Source: Pestalotiopsis fici W106-1
Lineage: Eukaryota > Ascomycota > Sordariomycetes > Amphisphaeriales > Sporocadaceae
Assembly (NCBI RefSeq): GCF_000516985.1
Contig: NW_006917094.1
Location: forward strand, 1,860,001 to 1,924,000
Length of the DNA: 64,000 nucleotides
Direction of reading: 5' to 3'
Positions 12,046 through 22,339 of the stretch are shown here, one piece after another; the first letter of the stretch is position 1; the number at the start of each line of letters is the position of its first letter. The position numbers and the translations under genes were made by a program. The notes beneath the pieces were generated by a model that saw only the letters and a program-made list of their open reading frames with translations, did no database searches and was not told the origin of the DNA.

Positions 12046-13869
12046 ATGTCGTCAATGCTATTGGCAATGCAAGACGACGACCATGATAACCTCATGGGTC
12101 CCCCCAGTATGCTTAGTAATCCGTCTGCTCAGCAAGCAGCAGGGCAAGAAAAATCCCTGGCCACTCGAAAGCTTCTTTCTACCAAAAATGTAGCCAGAAA
12201 AGGCGTTTCCACGTCCCGAGCTAGCGCATGGAAAGCGAAACACGGCTATCCGGCGGCAGAATTCACCCTGCCAGATATCTCGAAATTATCAACCTCATTG
12301 CCGACTACAAACGGCCATCTTTTACACCGTCCGCTGAACCAAAGAGATGTGGATCAGGGAAGGGAACCTGAAGTTGTCCAGAGGCAAATCTACACAACCA
12401 ATTTTGATCAAACTAGTGTTTCACCCAGTCGGCCATTTCAGCAATACAAACACGCACAAGCTTCGTCTGAGCCGTTGCGAAATCATGGCACAGAACACAC
12501 TCTAGCACTAAACGGTCGACAAGTAGGGTCTTTTGTGCAGGTCTCCCCAGCTCGGGAGCCGGCTGTAAAGATGGGTGGCTCCTCTAAACGGCGCCGCAGT
12601 GACAAATCGTCGCCAGATGAGCCACATGAAGATTCCAACTTGGGCTATTCTTCCTCTGGGAGAACTTTGCAGGGGCTCAATGCACCACCACTTCACCGTC
12701 AGAATCCGCTCAACTCAGAAGCAATATCAGCTCAGCCAGAAATTCGGCAGGCTGCGCAACCTAACAACCTCACAGAAACGGATCCGCCTCCACATCATTC
12801 AGCCTGGTTAGCGGCCTGGAGGGAAAGGCAAAAACAAGAATCACCTCACCAAGTTTTGCCCACAAAGTCTAGAAAAAAGCAGACGCCACTGCCTTACAAA
12901 CCGCCGACTTCTACAAAAACCTTCATTGACTTGACATTATCCGATGATGACGATGATATGGAGGCCTCGGCATCGTCCAAACCGGCGTCTGAAATGTCGT
13001 TTGTTCAGCTACCAAACGAGGAACCAATAATGTCGTCTAAAACATCATCCGCAACACCCTGTTCAACCACAGGACATGATGTTGATATGCTGAGACAAGG
13101 CCAGATGACCATCGCCCAGAAAGGGGTTTCTTACAATGAGAGGCCTAGTATCGATCTTGGACAGAGAAATGGACTTGGTGCTCGTCAAACCGCTGCATCG
13201 TCGCCAATCCCTTTTGCCTCGAACAACACGCCCCGTGGCGATTTTGTCAGACCGCAGGCAGTATTGCAGACACAAATCACTCGAGCAGACCATTCCCATG
13301 TTCCTCCGGTCCTGTATGATATCGATATGACAACACGACCTGCCGTGTCCAAAAAAGCACGACGATCTGCATTAAGGTTCAATACGTTTTTACGTAAACC
13401 CGAGTACACGCTGGACGAAGCAATCTACGGCTTGGCAAATGGTCCCAACCGCCCGGCCTCGTCTTCTTTTGATCAGCCTACTTTCAATCAGCAAATATAC
13501 CAAAAGCCGCTTGAACCCAATCCAGACACGCGATGTGCCCACTTTGATCCACGGATTCACTGGACGTGGGAACGTTCTCCAGAGTGGTACGAGAAAAAGA
13601 TGGCAGAAGTGTCCACTAGAGGCAACAAGAAGTCTCCATCGCGATTTGGTCAAGGAATAGCGAGCCTTCGGCGGCGCTTGGAGAAACAAAAGCAGGCGCC
13701 TCGTCAGGAATTCCCGGACAGAGTACTTCAAAATCCTCAATGGCTGGCCGCTGCACAGGCGCTGAAGCAAATGGCGGCACTTGCTTCGAAAAAGAAAGCA
13801 ATAAGCCCGATATTGCTGGATGAGATGGAGTTTGTGTTTGTTCGTGGTCAACACCATAGCTACGAATGA
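12046..13869 (+). CDS. Uncharacterised Ser-rich nuclear-type protein with SUMO-interaction-like motif
   Basis: This is a single exon of 607 residues from the first ATG at 12046; the frame is open further upstream but begins at a TTG. I do not recognise a catalytic family. Most of the protein is low-complexity and polar (Ser, Pro, Gln, Asn), typical of disorder. A basic cluster SSKRRRSDKSS resembles a nuclear localisation signal. At about residues 293-304, FIDLTLSDDDDD matches a classic SUMO-interacting motif: a hydrophobic core followed by acidic and Ser residues. The C-terminal 180 residues are more ordered: RKPEYTLDEAIYGLA, an aromatic HWTWERSPEWYEKKM segment and a Lys/Arg-rich helix. A nuclear, SUMO-linked regulatory role is inferred only. 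A missed upstream exon is possible. Confidence 0.75.
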   Translation: MSSMLLAMQDDDHDNLMGPPSMLSNPSAQQAAGQEKSLATRKLLSTKNVARKGVSTSRASAWKAKHGYPAAEFTLPDISKLSTSLPTTNGHLLHRPLNQRDVDQGREPEVVQRQIYTTNFDQTSVSPSRPFQQYKHAQASSEPLRNHGTEHTLALNGRQVGSFVQVSPAREPAVKMGGSSKRRRSDKSSPDEPHEDSNLGYSSSGRTLQGLNAPPLHRQNPLNSEAISAQPEIRQAAQPNNLTETDPPPHHSAWLAAWRERQKQESPHQVLPTKSRKKQTPLPYKPPTSTKTFIDLTLSDDDDDMEASASSKPASEMSFVQLPNEEPIMSSKTSSATPCSTTGHDVDMLRQGQMTIAQKGVSYNERPSIDLGQRNGLGARQTAASSPIPFASNNTPRGDFVRPQAVLQTQITRADHSHVPPVLYDIDMTTRPAVSKKARRSALRFNTFLRKPEYTLDEAIYGLANGPNRPASSSFDQPTFNQQIYQKPLEPNPDTRCAHFDPRIHWTWERSPEWYEKKMAEVSTRGNKKSPSRFGQGIASLRRRLEKQKQAPRQEFPDRVLQNPQWLAAAQALKQMAALASKKKAISPILLDEMEFVFVRGQHHSYE

Positions 13870-14615
13870 TAAAATACATTCAAATACATGTCAGGCTTGT
13901 GTCTATCTAATCACTTGTGAAATGTGACCTTGGGGGAGCGGAAACTCTTGTTTTTTTTTTTTTTTTTTTTTTAAAACATTTTAATGCACCAGCTGAGATG
14001 GTATTTATTAAATATGCACTCTGACCGGACTGGACGGTGCGGGGAAACGCTTGATCACACCATGATCGTACCATTCAACGTTGCCTGCAGCGTGACAGCC
14101 CAATAGCATTGGGGTATATACAATCCTTTGGTTACATTATAGGGAAGCTCGCCATTCATATAATTCACCCCGCATTAAAGCTGCCGCATGCAGAGTTGTA
14201 TGCATACCCCGTGAAGCGTTTAGCCAGGGGTCCCATTCGACTGATATGTGGGCAAATTCCCCGGAATGGGCAATCAGGGTACTACATCTGACACTTGGAG
14301 CGGTCGCCAGGAGCCGGAAACAAATAAGGAAACACGCAAGCCAAAGCCACGGTCATCCAAGAGAGGGGTTGTTCGACTGGTCGACTGCTATAAGACGGAT
14401 ATCAAGGCCTCGGTTGGCCGCGCTCGTGCCTGTTTGTGCTATGCCTGTTTCCCAAACTCCATCGTTGAACGAAGACGATCCTCCGGAATAATCAAAGTCC
14501 AGACACAGCCAGCAGGAACTCCCGCATTGACGCCGAGACTTGTCGCTATTTTTTTAACTCTGGTTATCTTATATCCAACTTATCGCTGCTGCCGCTCGAG
14601 GAAAATTTATCAAAA
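13870..14615. other. Intergenic between two plus-strand genes
   Basis: It holds the T22 tract and the promoter/5'UTR of the small mitochondrial gene. A 123-codon open frame (14248-14619) overlaps that start by 4 bases; see rejected items. No other gene is visible. Confidence 0.5.
13951..13972 (+). repeat. T22 homopolymer
   Basis: Twenty-two T in a row lie about 80 bases after the stop of the preceding gene, in its 3' flank. Confidence 0.9.
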
Positions 14616-15014
14616 ATGAACACGCAACTCCTCAACGCCGGACGCCGGGTGTTGCTGCAGTCCCGACCCATGTTCCGCCCAACTGCCTCGAGACGATATG
14701 CTAGTGATTATAGCCGGGTTACCAAGCAGGTCACTGGTACTCTTGCGCTGTGAGTTGTTATATTCCCTTCAAGGGGTGGCAATATGAAAAACACAAGACG
14801 AAGAACATAATGAGCTGGTTTTGGTTGAAGTTGGATGTTCTTTGTACAAGGCTGTTGTATTTGATGGGCTTGTTTTGACAGGCTCTCCCATTAGAAATGT
14901 ATACGTGCTAATCTCGGCCCTGCGGTTGATTTTCTCAGCTACTTCCCAGTCTCTTTCGCCGCGTTTGGATGGCCGCTTCCTGTATACTATCTCGTCGACT
15001 TGTTTGGAATCTGA
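14616..15014 (+). CDS. Small mitochondrial membrane protein (69 residues, unknown)
   Basis: Exons 14616-14749 and 14939-15014 are joined across a 189-base GTGAGT..CTCAG intron that has a GCTAATC branch-like site. The join keeps frame and ends at TGA 15012-15014. The N-terminal half (MNTQLLNAGRRVLLQSRPMF then SRRYAS) is an Arg-rich mitochondrial presequence with a likely cleavage near RRYAS. The second half, LALYFPVSFAAFGWPLPVYY, is one hydrophobic membrane segment ending LVDLFGI. The size and layout resemble supernumerary subunits of respiratory complexes or ATP synthase, but I cannot name the family. The start ATG has an A-rich context (CAAAAATGA). The main doubt is the absence of a named homologue, not the splice pattern. 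Confidence 0.72.
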
Positions 15015-16030
15015 GCAAGCATGATTTTTTTGCATTTACTCGGGGAATCGCATCATGCGTTGATAGTAACGATGGCACATCATACCTAACGTTGCTTGAT
15101 CCGAAGTGAGTCAAGAGGAGCGGCAAGAGAATGGACATTTTGCATATTGAAGGTGGTGAAACAATTGGTCTTGGAACAACCTGTCATCTGAGTCGCCTGT
15201 TGGTCTCGCCTCCACTATGAGACTGCTCTTTTGAATCTGCATAGCAGCATGGGGCTGCTCTGTTACACGTGTACGAAGTAGAAACTTGCTAGAACGAACA
15301 AAGCATGATGCAAGCTTTGCAAAATTAATGAGTGTCTGGATGCACCAGAACACCAACTCGTCTAGTATAAAATAGTTTCTCCAAGCTTTAGTTGATTTAT
15401 TTGGAATAATTGTTTCCTCACCTTGAGTGTTCATCCCATTTGGAACGAGCATACAGAGTACCTACTTCATATTGGGGAAGGAAGACAGAAAAAAAAAGGG
15501 TCCGTGTTCTTTGGCCGGGAGATCCCTTCCAATTGGACAAAGCTAGAAACTCCCCCACAATTTACAATCTGCCCGCCCAATGAGAGACTAGTGCCCGCCG
15601 AACACGTCTAGCCAGTCCAGACGCCCTCCAATCCCCTGCATGAGCTCCTGATTGAGCATTTGGGAAAGGGCCAACGCGTCTTTGGATTGAGTCGGGTCGT
15701 TGGAATTCCACAGCTACGTTAGGCTGCGGGTTGATGCCAAAACACAATCTCCAGTCAACCAAAGAGCGATTCAATTCTCCTCTGCCCCTGGCTTCCACGT
15801 CGGCAACGCACGATACCAACTTTCTTGGACTTGCGACGACCGTGCCATTGATTTGGCCATCAACAGTCACCAGAGTTCCTCGACGTGAACACCGCTAGTT
15901 ACAAACCCAAGGCTACCTCAGCGCCAAAATTGTCTCCCAGAACAACCAGCTAGATTACAGTCTGGGACGACAGAAGTAGAGGCGGAGCAACTGGCCAAAA
16001 GGCAGCCAGAGAGGAGGTGGAGCTTCAACA
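15015..16030. other. Intergenic upstream of arp1
   Basis: This is the 3' flank of the small mitochondrial gene and the promoter of arp1. The CT-rich leader around 15770-16030 looks like a promoter/5'UTR. No other gene was found. Confidence 0.5.
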
Positions 16031-17309
16031 ATGACAGACACGCTGCACAACGCCCCTATCGTGCTCGACAATGGGTCGGGCACCATCAGAGCTGGCTTTG
16101 CCGGTGACGACTTACCGAAATGCTACTTTCCGTCCTTTGTTGGCCGACCGAAACATCTGAGGGTCCTGGCTGGAGCTCTGGAGGGCGAGGTATTTATTGG
16201 ACAAAAGGCCGCCTCGGAGCTGAGAGGCTTGCTCAAGATCAGATATCCACTGGAGCATGGCATTGTCACAGATTGGGACGACATGGAGAAGATATGGGAG
16301 TATGTCTACAGTGAGGGGCTAAAGACCATGAGCGAAGAGGTAAGAGATCTTTGTCAAATCTGCTCCTTGGCCGAATTGGCCTTTTCTGACTGGTTTCTAG
16401 CACCCGGTCCTTCTCACCGAACCCCCACTCAATCCTCGCGTGAACCGAGACACGGCCGCCCAGATCCTTTTTGAGACGTTCAATGTGCCAGCCCTCTATA
16501 CCTCTATACAAGCCGTCCTATCGTTATATGCGTCGGGTAGGACAACGGGTTGTGTGCTGGACTCTGGCGATGGTGTCTCTCATGCTGTACCTGTATACGA
16601 AGGTTTCGCGATTCCCTCCGCCATGCGGCGTATCGATGTTGCCGGTCGGGATATTACCGAGTATATGCAGACACTACTACGGAAAAGCGGCTACGTCTTC
16701 CACACTTCGGCCGAGAAGGAAGTCGTGCGCAACATCAAGGAGACTTTGTCATATGTTGCTCTCAACCCAAAGCAAGAAGAGAAGGATTGGGCCTCTACGA
16801 AACTCGACCAAGGAAAATCGGCAGACTACACCTTGCCTGATGGACAAAAGCTGAGAATTGGCCAGGAGCGCTTCCGCGCGCCTGAGATTCTGTTCGACCC
16901 CGAAATTATTGGACTGGAGTATCCCGGCGTACAACAGATCGTGACAGATTCGATTGCCCGGACAGATTTGGACCTGCGTAAAGCTCTCTACAGCAATATT
17001 GTGCTTAGCGGAGGCAGCACGCTCACGAAAGGTTTCGGTGATCGCTTGATCAGCGAGGTGAGGAAGTTGGCGGTCAAGGATATGAAGATCAAGATCTTTG
17101 CGCCACCAGAGAGAAAATACTCGACCTGGATAGGAGGCAGTATTTTGGCTGGTCTCAGCACGTTCAGAAAGGTATGTCGCCTCTGCGCCAAATCTTTCCC
17201 ACAAATTTTCCTAGTCAACTTACCAATACTAATCGTAACATGACAGATGTGGGTCAGTATCGATGACTGGCATGAGAACCCCGATATCATTCACACCAAA
17301 TTGACATAA
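16031..17309 (+). CDS. arp1: Actin-related protein Arp1 (centractin, dynactin)
   Basis: Exons 16031-16339, 16401-17171 and 17247-17309 give 380 residues, the normal length for Arp1. The actin fold is clear. It has phosphate-1 loop [17 protein letters not shown], phosphate-2 loop [17 protein letters not shown], adenosine-binding [19 protein letters not shown] and the C-terminal [21 protein letters not shown]. The sequence is closer to Arp1 than to conventional actin: [19 protein letters not shown] replaces the actin DNase loop, and the C-terminus is IIHTKLT. Arp1 forms the short filament of dynactin, which couples dynein to cargo and drives nuclear and vesicle movement in hyphae (ro-4 of Neurospora, nudK of Aspergillus). 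The last intron sits just before the MWVSIDDW tail. Confidence 0.95.
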
Positions 17310-17452
17310 TAGACGAAGCGTATTTGTTGCAGGCTGCGTCAATGGGAGCCACTAATTATGAACCTAGAAGGACTCTACCATGTAATATCCCGTGGAGCTT
17401 GTATCACAGAGATGCGTTCCTCAACCATGCCAATGTAATGTAGTATTGGTGA

Positions 17453-17464
17453 CGGGACGTCCCG
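17453..17464. promoter_or_regulatory. CGGGACGTCCCG palindrome (CGG-N6-CCG)
   Basis: A perfect 12-bp palindrome holding inverted CGG triplets with 6-base spacing, a form bound by some Zn(II)2Cys6 regulators. The pattern is seen; the function is inferred. Confidence 0.35.
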
Positions 17465-18017
17465 AGATCTGGCAGGCGCTATTCCTTAAGGGGGTTCAGC
17501 TCATGCGGTTGAGGCCGTGCTGGGCGTTTGCAGCATAGTCATATATGTAGAGGAAATGATACCCAGGAGTTGTTGTTCATGTCGAAATAGTGTTGTTTGA
17601 AACAAACCAATTCGTGACTGGGCAGGAATCTATATAAAGATCCCTGACGCGTCAATTACGTAGGTTTCATCATGTGAATAGAGTAGTACGAGTGTTTCTT
17701 TGATTTCAGTGATTTCTGGGAGTAGGCACTTTGTGGTCTAAGAGCAGAATGGCGTCGTCTTGGCATTGTTTTGTTCGGCTGCGAGATGTCAAGATCGTAT
17801 CGCCGAGCTCATCCGAATAGAAACGACATGGATCTCGAATAACCTTACGACAACTTTCCCCACATGGCCACATGCATCTGCCGAATCTGCCTCTCTCCTG
17901 CATGGAATTTCTGGGGTACTGACAAAGACTGCGTAAGCTCAAGTCCTTGCTTTAATTGCGTTTGTTTTGAGGTACCTGATTGTTTGCCGTCTTGCCATGC
18001 GAGGGCAACCGTTTCTG

Positions 18018-18033
18018 TTTCCGGTACCGGAAA
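18018..18033. promoter_or_regulatory. TTTCCGGTACCGGAAA palindrome
   Basis: A perfect 16-bp palindrome about 350 bases upstream of the carboxylesterase ATG. It contains inverted CGG triplets 2 bases apart (CGG-TA-CCG), a plausible fungal Zn(II)2Cys6 site. Confidence 0.4.
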
Positions 18034-18245
18034 ACACAGCCAGCCTCGATCGGGCCTGGAATAGGGATTTAAGATGCAAGTTAGACATGCCAAGACCAAG
18101 CATTGCGTTGCCGACTGCTTGGCATTATATCTTGTTAATATCTTGGAGGCTGAGTATTCATAGGCAGTAGATTTGTGGCCGAGATCTAATCTGATCTCTC
18201 CTAATGCAAGGTAAACGTGCCCAGTGTGGGTAGAGCTTTTGAGAT

Positions 18246-18251
18246 TATATA
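18246..18251 (+). promoter_or_regulatory. TATA box candidate, esterase
   Basis: TATATA lies 132 bases upstream of the carboxylesterase ATG, a usual distance for fungal promoters with a short leader. Confidence 0.4.
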
Positions 18252-18382
18252 TGAGTACAAGTGTCTACCAGCTTATTCATTCTGACATTCGTTCCTACTT
18301 GGAAACCAATCTCAGGAAGTTTCCTTTATTCAGTCATTCCCGATAACTAACCACCTCTCCTTCTCTCCTTGTTTTGGTGGCA

Positions 18383-20149
18383 ATGAACACGTTCTTGTCG
18401 TTGTCGCTCCTGGCGACGGCAGCACTTGGCTCGTGCCAAAATGCTTCTGCCACTGCTGCTGCTACTGCCACGACTGGCGATCTTCCGACGGTCACTCTCG
18501 ACTATAGCACCATCCAGGCTGTCGGTGGAAACACGACCGTAGGATACTACAAGTACCAGAACATTCGCTTCGCCGCCGTGCCTACCGGCGACCTTCGTTG
18601 GGCCGCTCCCCAGTGGCCGCCTCAGGAGACCGAAGTCAACACGGGCAGTCTCGCAGATGCCGATGTAGCCTGTTCCTCTTCCGAAGACTGCCTCTACCTC
18701 GATGTTTGGGCTCCGGCGGACGCTGTGGGTCGGGATTTGCCCGTGGTGGTGTGGACGTACGGAGGAGGTTTCACTGGCGGATCCAAGGCCGAAAACACAC
18801 CCGAGGGACTGTTCGATCTCAGCACCGACTTCGTCTTTGTCTCGTACAACTACCGTCTGGGTCTGACCGGCCTCGCCAACGGTCCTACTTACAACCACCA
18901 AGGAGGTATCGCCAACACGGCCATCTGGGACGTGAGCCACGCCTTTGAGTGGGTTCAAAAGTACATTAGCAACTTTGGTGGAAATCCAAGCGACGTGACT
19001 GCCATCGGCTTCTCGGCCGGTGCCTCCCAGGTGTTGTTCCAGATGACGCGATTCGCGGGCCGTGCTGAGCAGCTCTTCCACAAAGCCTACGTCATGTCCC
19101 CAGGCTTCGTCCCGGGCGCCGGTCATCACCAGGCCGAGATGTTCTGGCAGAACGTGTCTACCGCCGTCGGCTGCACGGGTGGTGATATTACCTGCATGCG
19201 CGCCGTGGACTTTGACACCTTGACCGACGCCGCCAGCACGGTCCAGTCCAACTACTCGTACCAGTTCCAGCCGCGCGTGGACGGCCTCATCATTGCCGAC
19301 ACGTACGAGGCGCAATTCTACCAGGGCCGCTTCAACTTTACTGGCCCGGTGGTGGCGACGCACGAGCAGCACGAGGCCAATGGCCAGGCGTACTCGGGCG
19401 TCGACACGGACGACGACGTGGCCGCCGAGCTGCGCCTCTTCTTCCCAGCCGTTGCCGACGACGTTGTCGACCAGCTCCTGGCCTACTACCCCGCCGACGA
19501 CTACGAGAGTCCCGGCCTGCGCTTCTCGGACATGAAGCAGCACTTTGACCTGACGGCCCACAACCTGGCGCTCACCAATGCCATGAAGAACCAGACCTGG
19601 AACGCCATGGTTGCTCTCGACAGCGCTACTCACGGTGTAAGTATACAGTATCAACTGCCTTCCCCTCTTGATCCAATCCAAGGAGACTTCAGTGCTGACT
19701 TTTTCCCTCTTTCTTAGACCGATCAATCCTACTACTGGTATAGCACCTATACTCTGGACACTTCCTCATCCGACGACAGCACCACCACCACCACCAGCAG
19801 CGCCGCCGTCAGCGACGTTGCCACGGCCACATCAGCCGCGCCCTCGGCAACGGGCACCTCGGCGGGCAACTCGACCTCGGGAGGTCCCGGCGGCAGCAGC
19901 AGCGGTGGCATGGGCGGAGGCAGCTCGAGCGTCAATGCCACCATTGCCGTCACCATGCAAAAGTACCTGCTGTCCTTTATCCTCAACGGCGACCCCAATG
20001 CGCAGTGGGCCGACGACAAGCTCTACTGGCCTCGCTACAATGAGTCCGAGGTTGGTACCGAGCTCGTCTTCAACACCACCATGTACACGCAGGACGACGA
20101 CCTGGCCATTGAAAAGGTGGTTTACTGGAACAAGGCTCTCTGGTACTAG
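18383..20149 (+). CDS. Secreted type-B carboxylesterase
   Basis: Exons 18383-19636 and 19718-20149 give 561 residues. The start is the first ATG; the upstream in-frame codon is TTG. MNTFLSLSLLATAALG is a signal peptide. The alpha/beta-hydrolase core shows EDCLYLDVWAP (type-B signature 2), oxyanion loop YGGGF (about 126-130) and nucleophile elbow IGFSAG with Ser211. DSATHG (His417) at the exon end is the likely catalytic His. The elbow has Phe where the family usually has Glu (GESAG). After residue 430 a Ser/Thr/Ala/Gly-rich stretch of about 60 residues (19760-19930) is inserted before the final VTMQKYLLSFILNGDPN segment. It hydrolyses esters outside the cell; the substrate is unknown. Confidence 0.9.
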
Positions 20150-21666
20150 GAGGGCTTCATGATTGGCGGGATTCTTATATCAAGTGTAAGAATCTCACAA
20201 GAGCTTTTTCGTGAAAGTGCACACGGAGAACCTGGAGGGATAGCCCGCGACTAAAATTACTGTATATATTGGATTACTATACATATAAAAAGCCTTATGA
20301 TTTTTGTGAATTCGCGTCGAATCGAGGTTCTAGTTCGTGAGTGACGTCGCGATGCTACCCTTGTAATGAAGAATACGGAGAACAACAAGAAGAAGATTCT
20401 CGGATATGGATGGGCCCAAGAATTCCAAGTCTCCCTTCTAGAAGCAGCGAAGCCGAATGCATGGCATGTACGTGGTACTTGTAGATACGTACCGTTTTGC
20501 CGGCTGGACCGCAAATATGCGAGCAATGCAAAAAAATAGTACAGAGTAGGCCCCATCCTTATTTCCCTTTATTGATCCGTGCAGATTTTCTATTTTACCC
20601 CGTACTTTGAGGCTCAGTGGTGGGCTTTTGGTTATGAAATCACTCAAAATGGGGTAGAAAGAAAGGGGGGAAGAGTCCGCTCGTGCACAGGAGGGGTGGG
20701 AACTGGCGGGGGAAAACAGAATTGATTCACATTATTGCTGGAGAAAGTTGACGGGATGGGGAAGTCATGAGACTTGATTTATTTTTCCCCCCTTGGTAGT
20801 GTTGGCTAGCTTTCTAGAGAACGAAAGTACCTTGGTGAAGAGAGTCTTTTTTTTTTTTTTTTTTTTTTTTTCGCGAGACTTGAAGTTGTACTATGTAGTA
20901 GGCGATGGGTGGCTTTGTTGGAAACATGGTCGCAGTCGGATACACGTAGACGTATATAAAGAAAAGCGGAGAAGTCACCATCCAACTGCCATCTCTGCAT
21001 GGGACGATCATACGATTGCCCGTATGATCTCGCAGTCAATTGGCCATATACTCGTATAATCGATGGCTTAGGAATCAAGGAACATGTATGATATTTCACC
21101 GAATGCAAGGGATGAGGGATTTTGATTTAGATTCATTCAATTCCAACTCTGTAGTTACTGAGTAAGATCCACCTAAACCGACCATTCTGCAAAGTCCAAT
21201 ACAATAGGGACTTGTACAAGATAGTCATATGAAATAAAAACCAATCGCTTGCTATGTTGGGGGTATATCCGCATCGTCTCGCCAGACCAAAAAAATTTCA
21301 CCAGAAACAAACGCCCGCTTGTCAAATGCCTTTTTTGGTTATGCTTTCCCATTTCAATATATCCCCTGGAATCTGCCAGCCAGGGGCGACACGATCGTGT
21401 ACCATGTATAAATTCACCGCTCGCTGTTGAAAATCGAGATAAACCGATGATGTCGCTTTGGTTCGAAAATTTGTGTCGTGGGTTTGTAATACCGTCCTAT
21501 TCACTTGACTCCGTTTGCTCTGAGGCCCCGTAGGTCACCTTTCGTCGCCCCTTTTTTGTTGTGCTTTGTTTTGATAATCCAATACGCCGTGCTGATGAGA
21601 GAAGAGAGAAGATTTGTGTGAAATGAAAGATGAAAATTGGTGCCGTAGATCTCTCAAGAGACGTGT
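20150..21666. other. Intergenic, convergent 3' regions
   Basis: This is the shared 3' region of the esterase (plus) and the DUF3602 gene (minus). It includes a T25 tract at 20847-20871. The frames seen here are short and featureless. Confidence 0.5.
20847..20871 (+). repeat. T25 homopolymer
   Basis: Twenty-five consecutive T in a gene-free stretch. Confidence 0.9.
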
Positions 21667-22128
21667 TCATGGGTTGGGTCCCTTGGAGCTGATGCTGGTC
21701 AGGCGCTTCAGGAATCCCGATCGCACGCTGCTGGTGCTGCCAGAGCTGCTGCCGCTGTGCTGGCTGCTAGCATCGCTGGACTTGCGCTGGCTCGAAGAAG
21801 TCTTGCTGTCCTTGGCAATGTTTCCCCAGCCGCCCCTGGCGCCGAGGACCTTGGTTGAGCTGTCCTCAATGTGGCTCTGCAGCTTGTACTGCTCATCGAA
21901 TGAGACGGGAGGGAGGTCCGAAGCAGAGTGAAGGTTGGCGAAACCACCTCTTCCAGTACGAATCTTCCTGTCGGTGCTGGGGGGCATCGGCTTGCTGACT
22001 GAGGGAACACCAGTGGCCGGTGTGGTCAAGGGCGCGCGGACGTGGTTGGCATATCCTCCTCTGCCCACCCGCACAAGAGATCCTTGGGCCACGGTGGGGT
22101 GGGGCTCAGTCACAGTGAATGATGACAT
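21667..22128 (-). CDS. DUF3602 (PAR32-like) glycine-repeat protein
   Basis: One exon of 153 residues from the ATG at 22128. Upstream in-frame codons are ignored because MSSFTVTEPHP gives the usual short N-terminus. Three spaced motifs, VGRGGYAN, TGRGGFAN and GARGGWGN, are the diagnostic DUF3602 repeats. A Ser-rich linker follows (residues about 110-140), and the end is GFLKRLTSISSKGPNP. Yeast Par32, the named relative, is a phosphoprotein that regulates ammonium transporters under TORC1 control; the job in this fungus is not known. The many Ser in the linker suggest phosphorylation. It is cytosolic, with no signal or membrane segment. An inverted repeat lies upstream (22254-22339). Confidence 0.88.
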   Translation of the reverse strand: MSSFTVTEPHPTVAQGSLVRVGRGGYANHVRAPLTTPATGVPSVSKPMPPSTDRKIRTGRGGFANLHSASDLPPVSFDEQYKLQSHIEDSSTKVLGARGGWGNIAKDSKTSSSQRKSSDASSQHSGSSSGSTSSVRSGFLKRLTSISSKGPNP

Positions 22129-22253
22129 GGCTAATATTGTTTTTGTTGTTGTTAATGTGATTGTTGGTGGTGTTTTGGTGGTTGTTTGGTTGGAGTAAGA
22201 TCTGATATAAGACAGGAACACAGGACCTGGCCTAAAGACTTTTGAGTTTACCG

Positions 22254-22339
22254 GATGCTTATATTATGAAACGTGGGAATTATGAGGTTCACTGGAATTG
22301 TGTGGCCTGGAAACGAGGGGAGGGCTTAATATAAGCATC
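22254..22339. repeat. 13-bp perfect inverted repeat upstream of DUF3602 gene
   Basis: GATGCTTATATTA (22254-22266) and its exact reverse complement (22327-22339) are separated by 60 bases. They lie 126-211 bases upstream of the ATG. They may be paired regulator sites; seen directly, role inferred. Confidence 0.5.

Larger units (their letters stand above)
17310..18382. other. Intergenic, arp1 3' flank and esterase promoter
   Basis: It contains two perfect CGG palindromes (17453-17464 and 18018-18033) and a TATATA at 18246-18251, 132 bases before the esterase ATG. No coding exon was found. Confidence 0.55.

Noticed and set aside
14248..14619. 123-codon frame overlapping the start of the small mitochondrial gene
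   Set aside because: No domain; it ends 4 bases into the mitochondrial ORF and is more likely 5'UTR or chance.
18347..19726. 459-codon open frame antisense to the carboxylesterase
   Set aside because: It is a shadow caused by the GC-rich third codon positions of the esterase. It has repetitive VG/VR composition and no domain.
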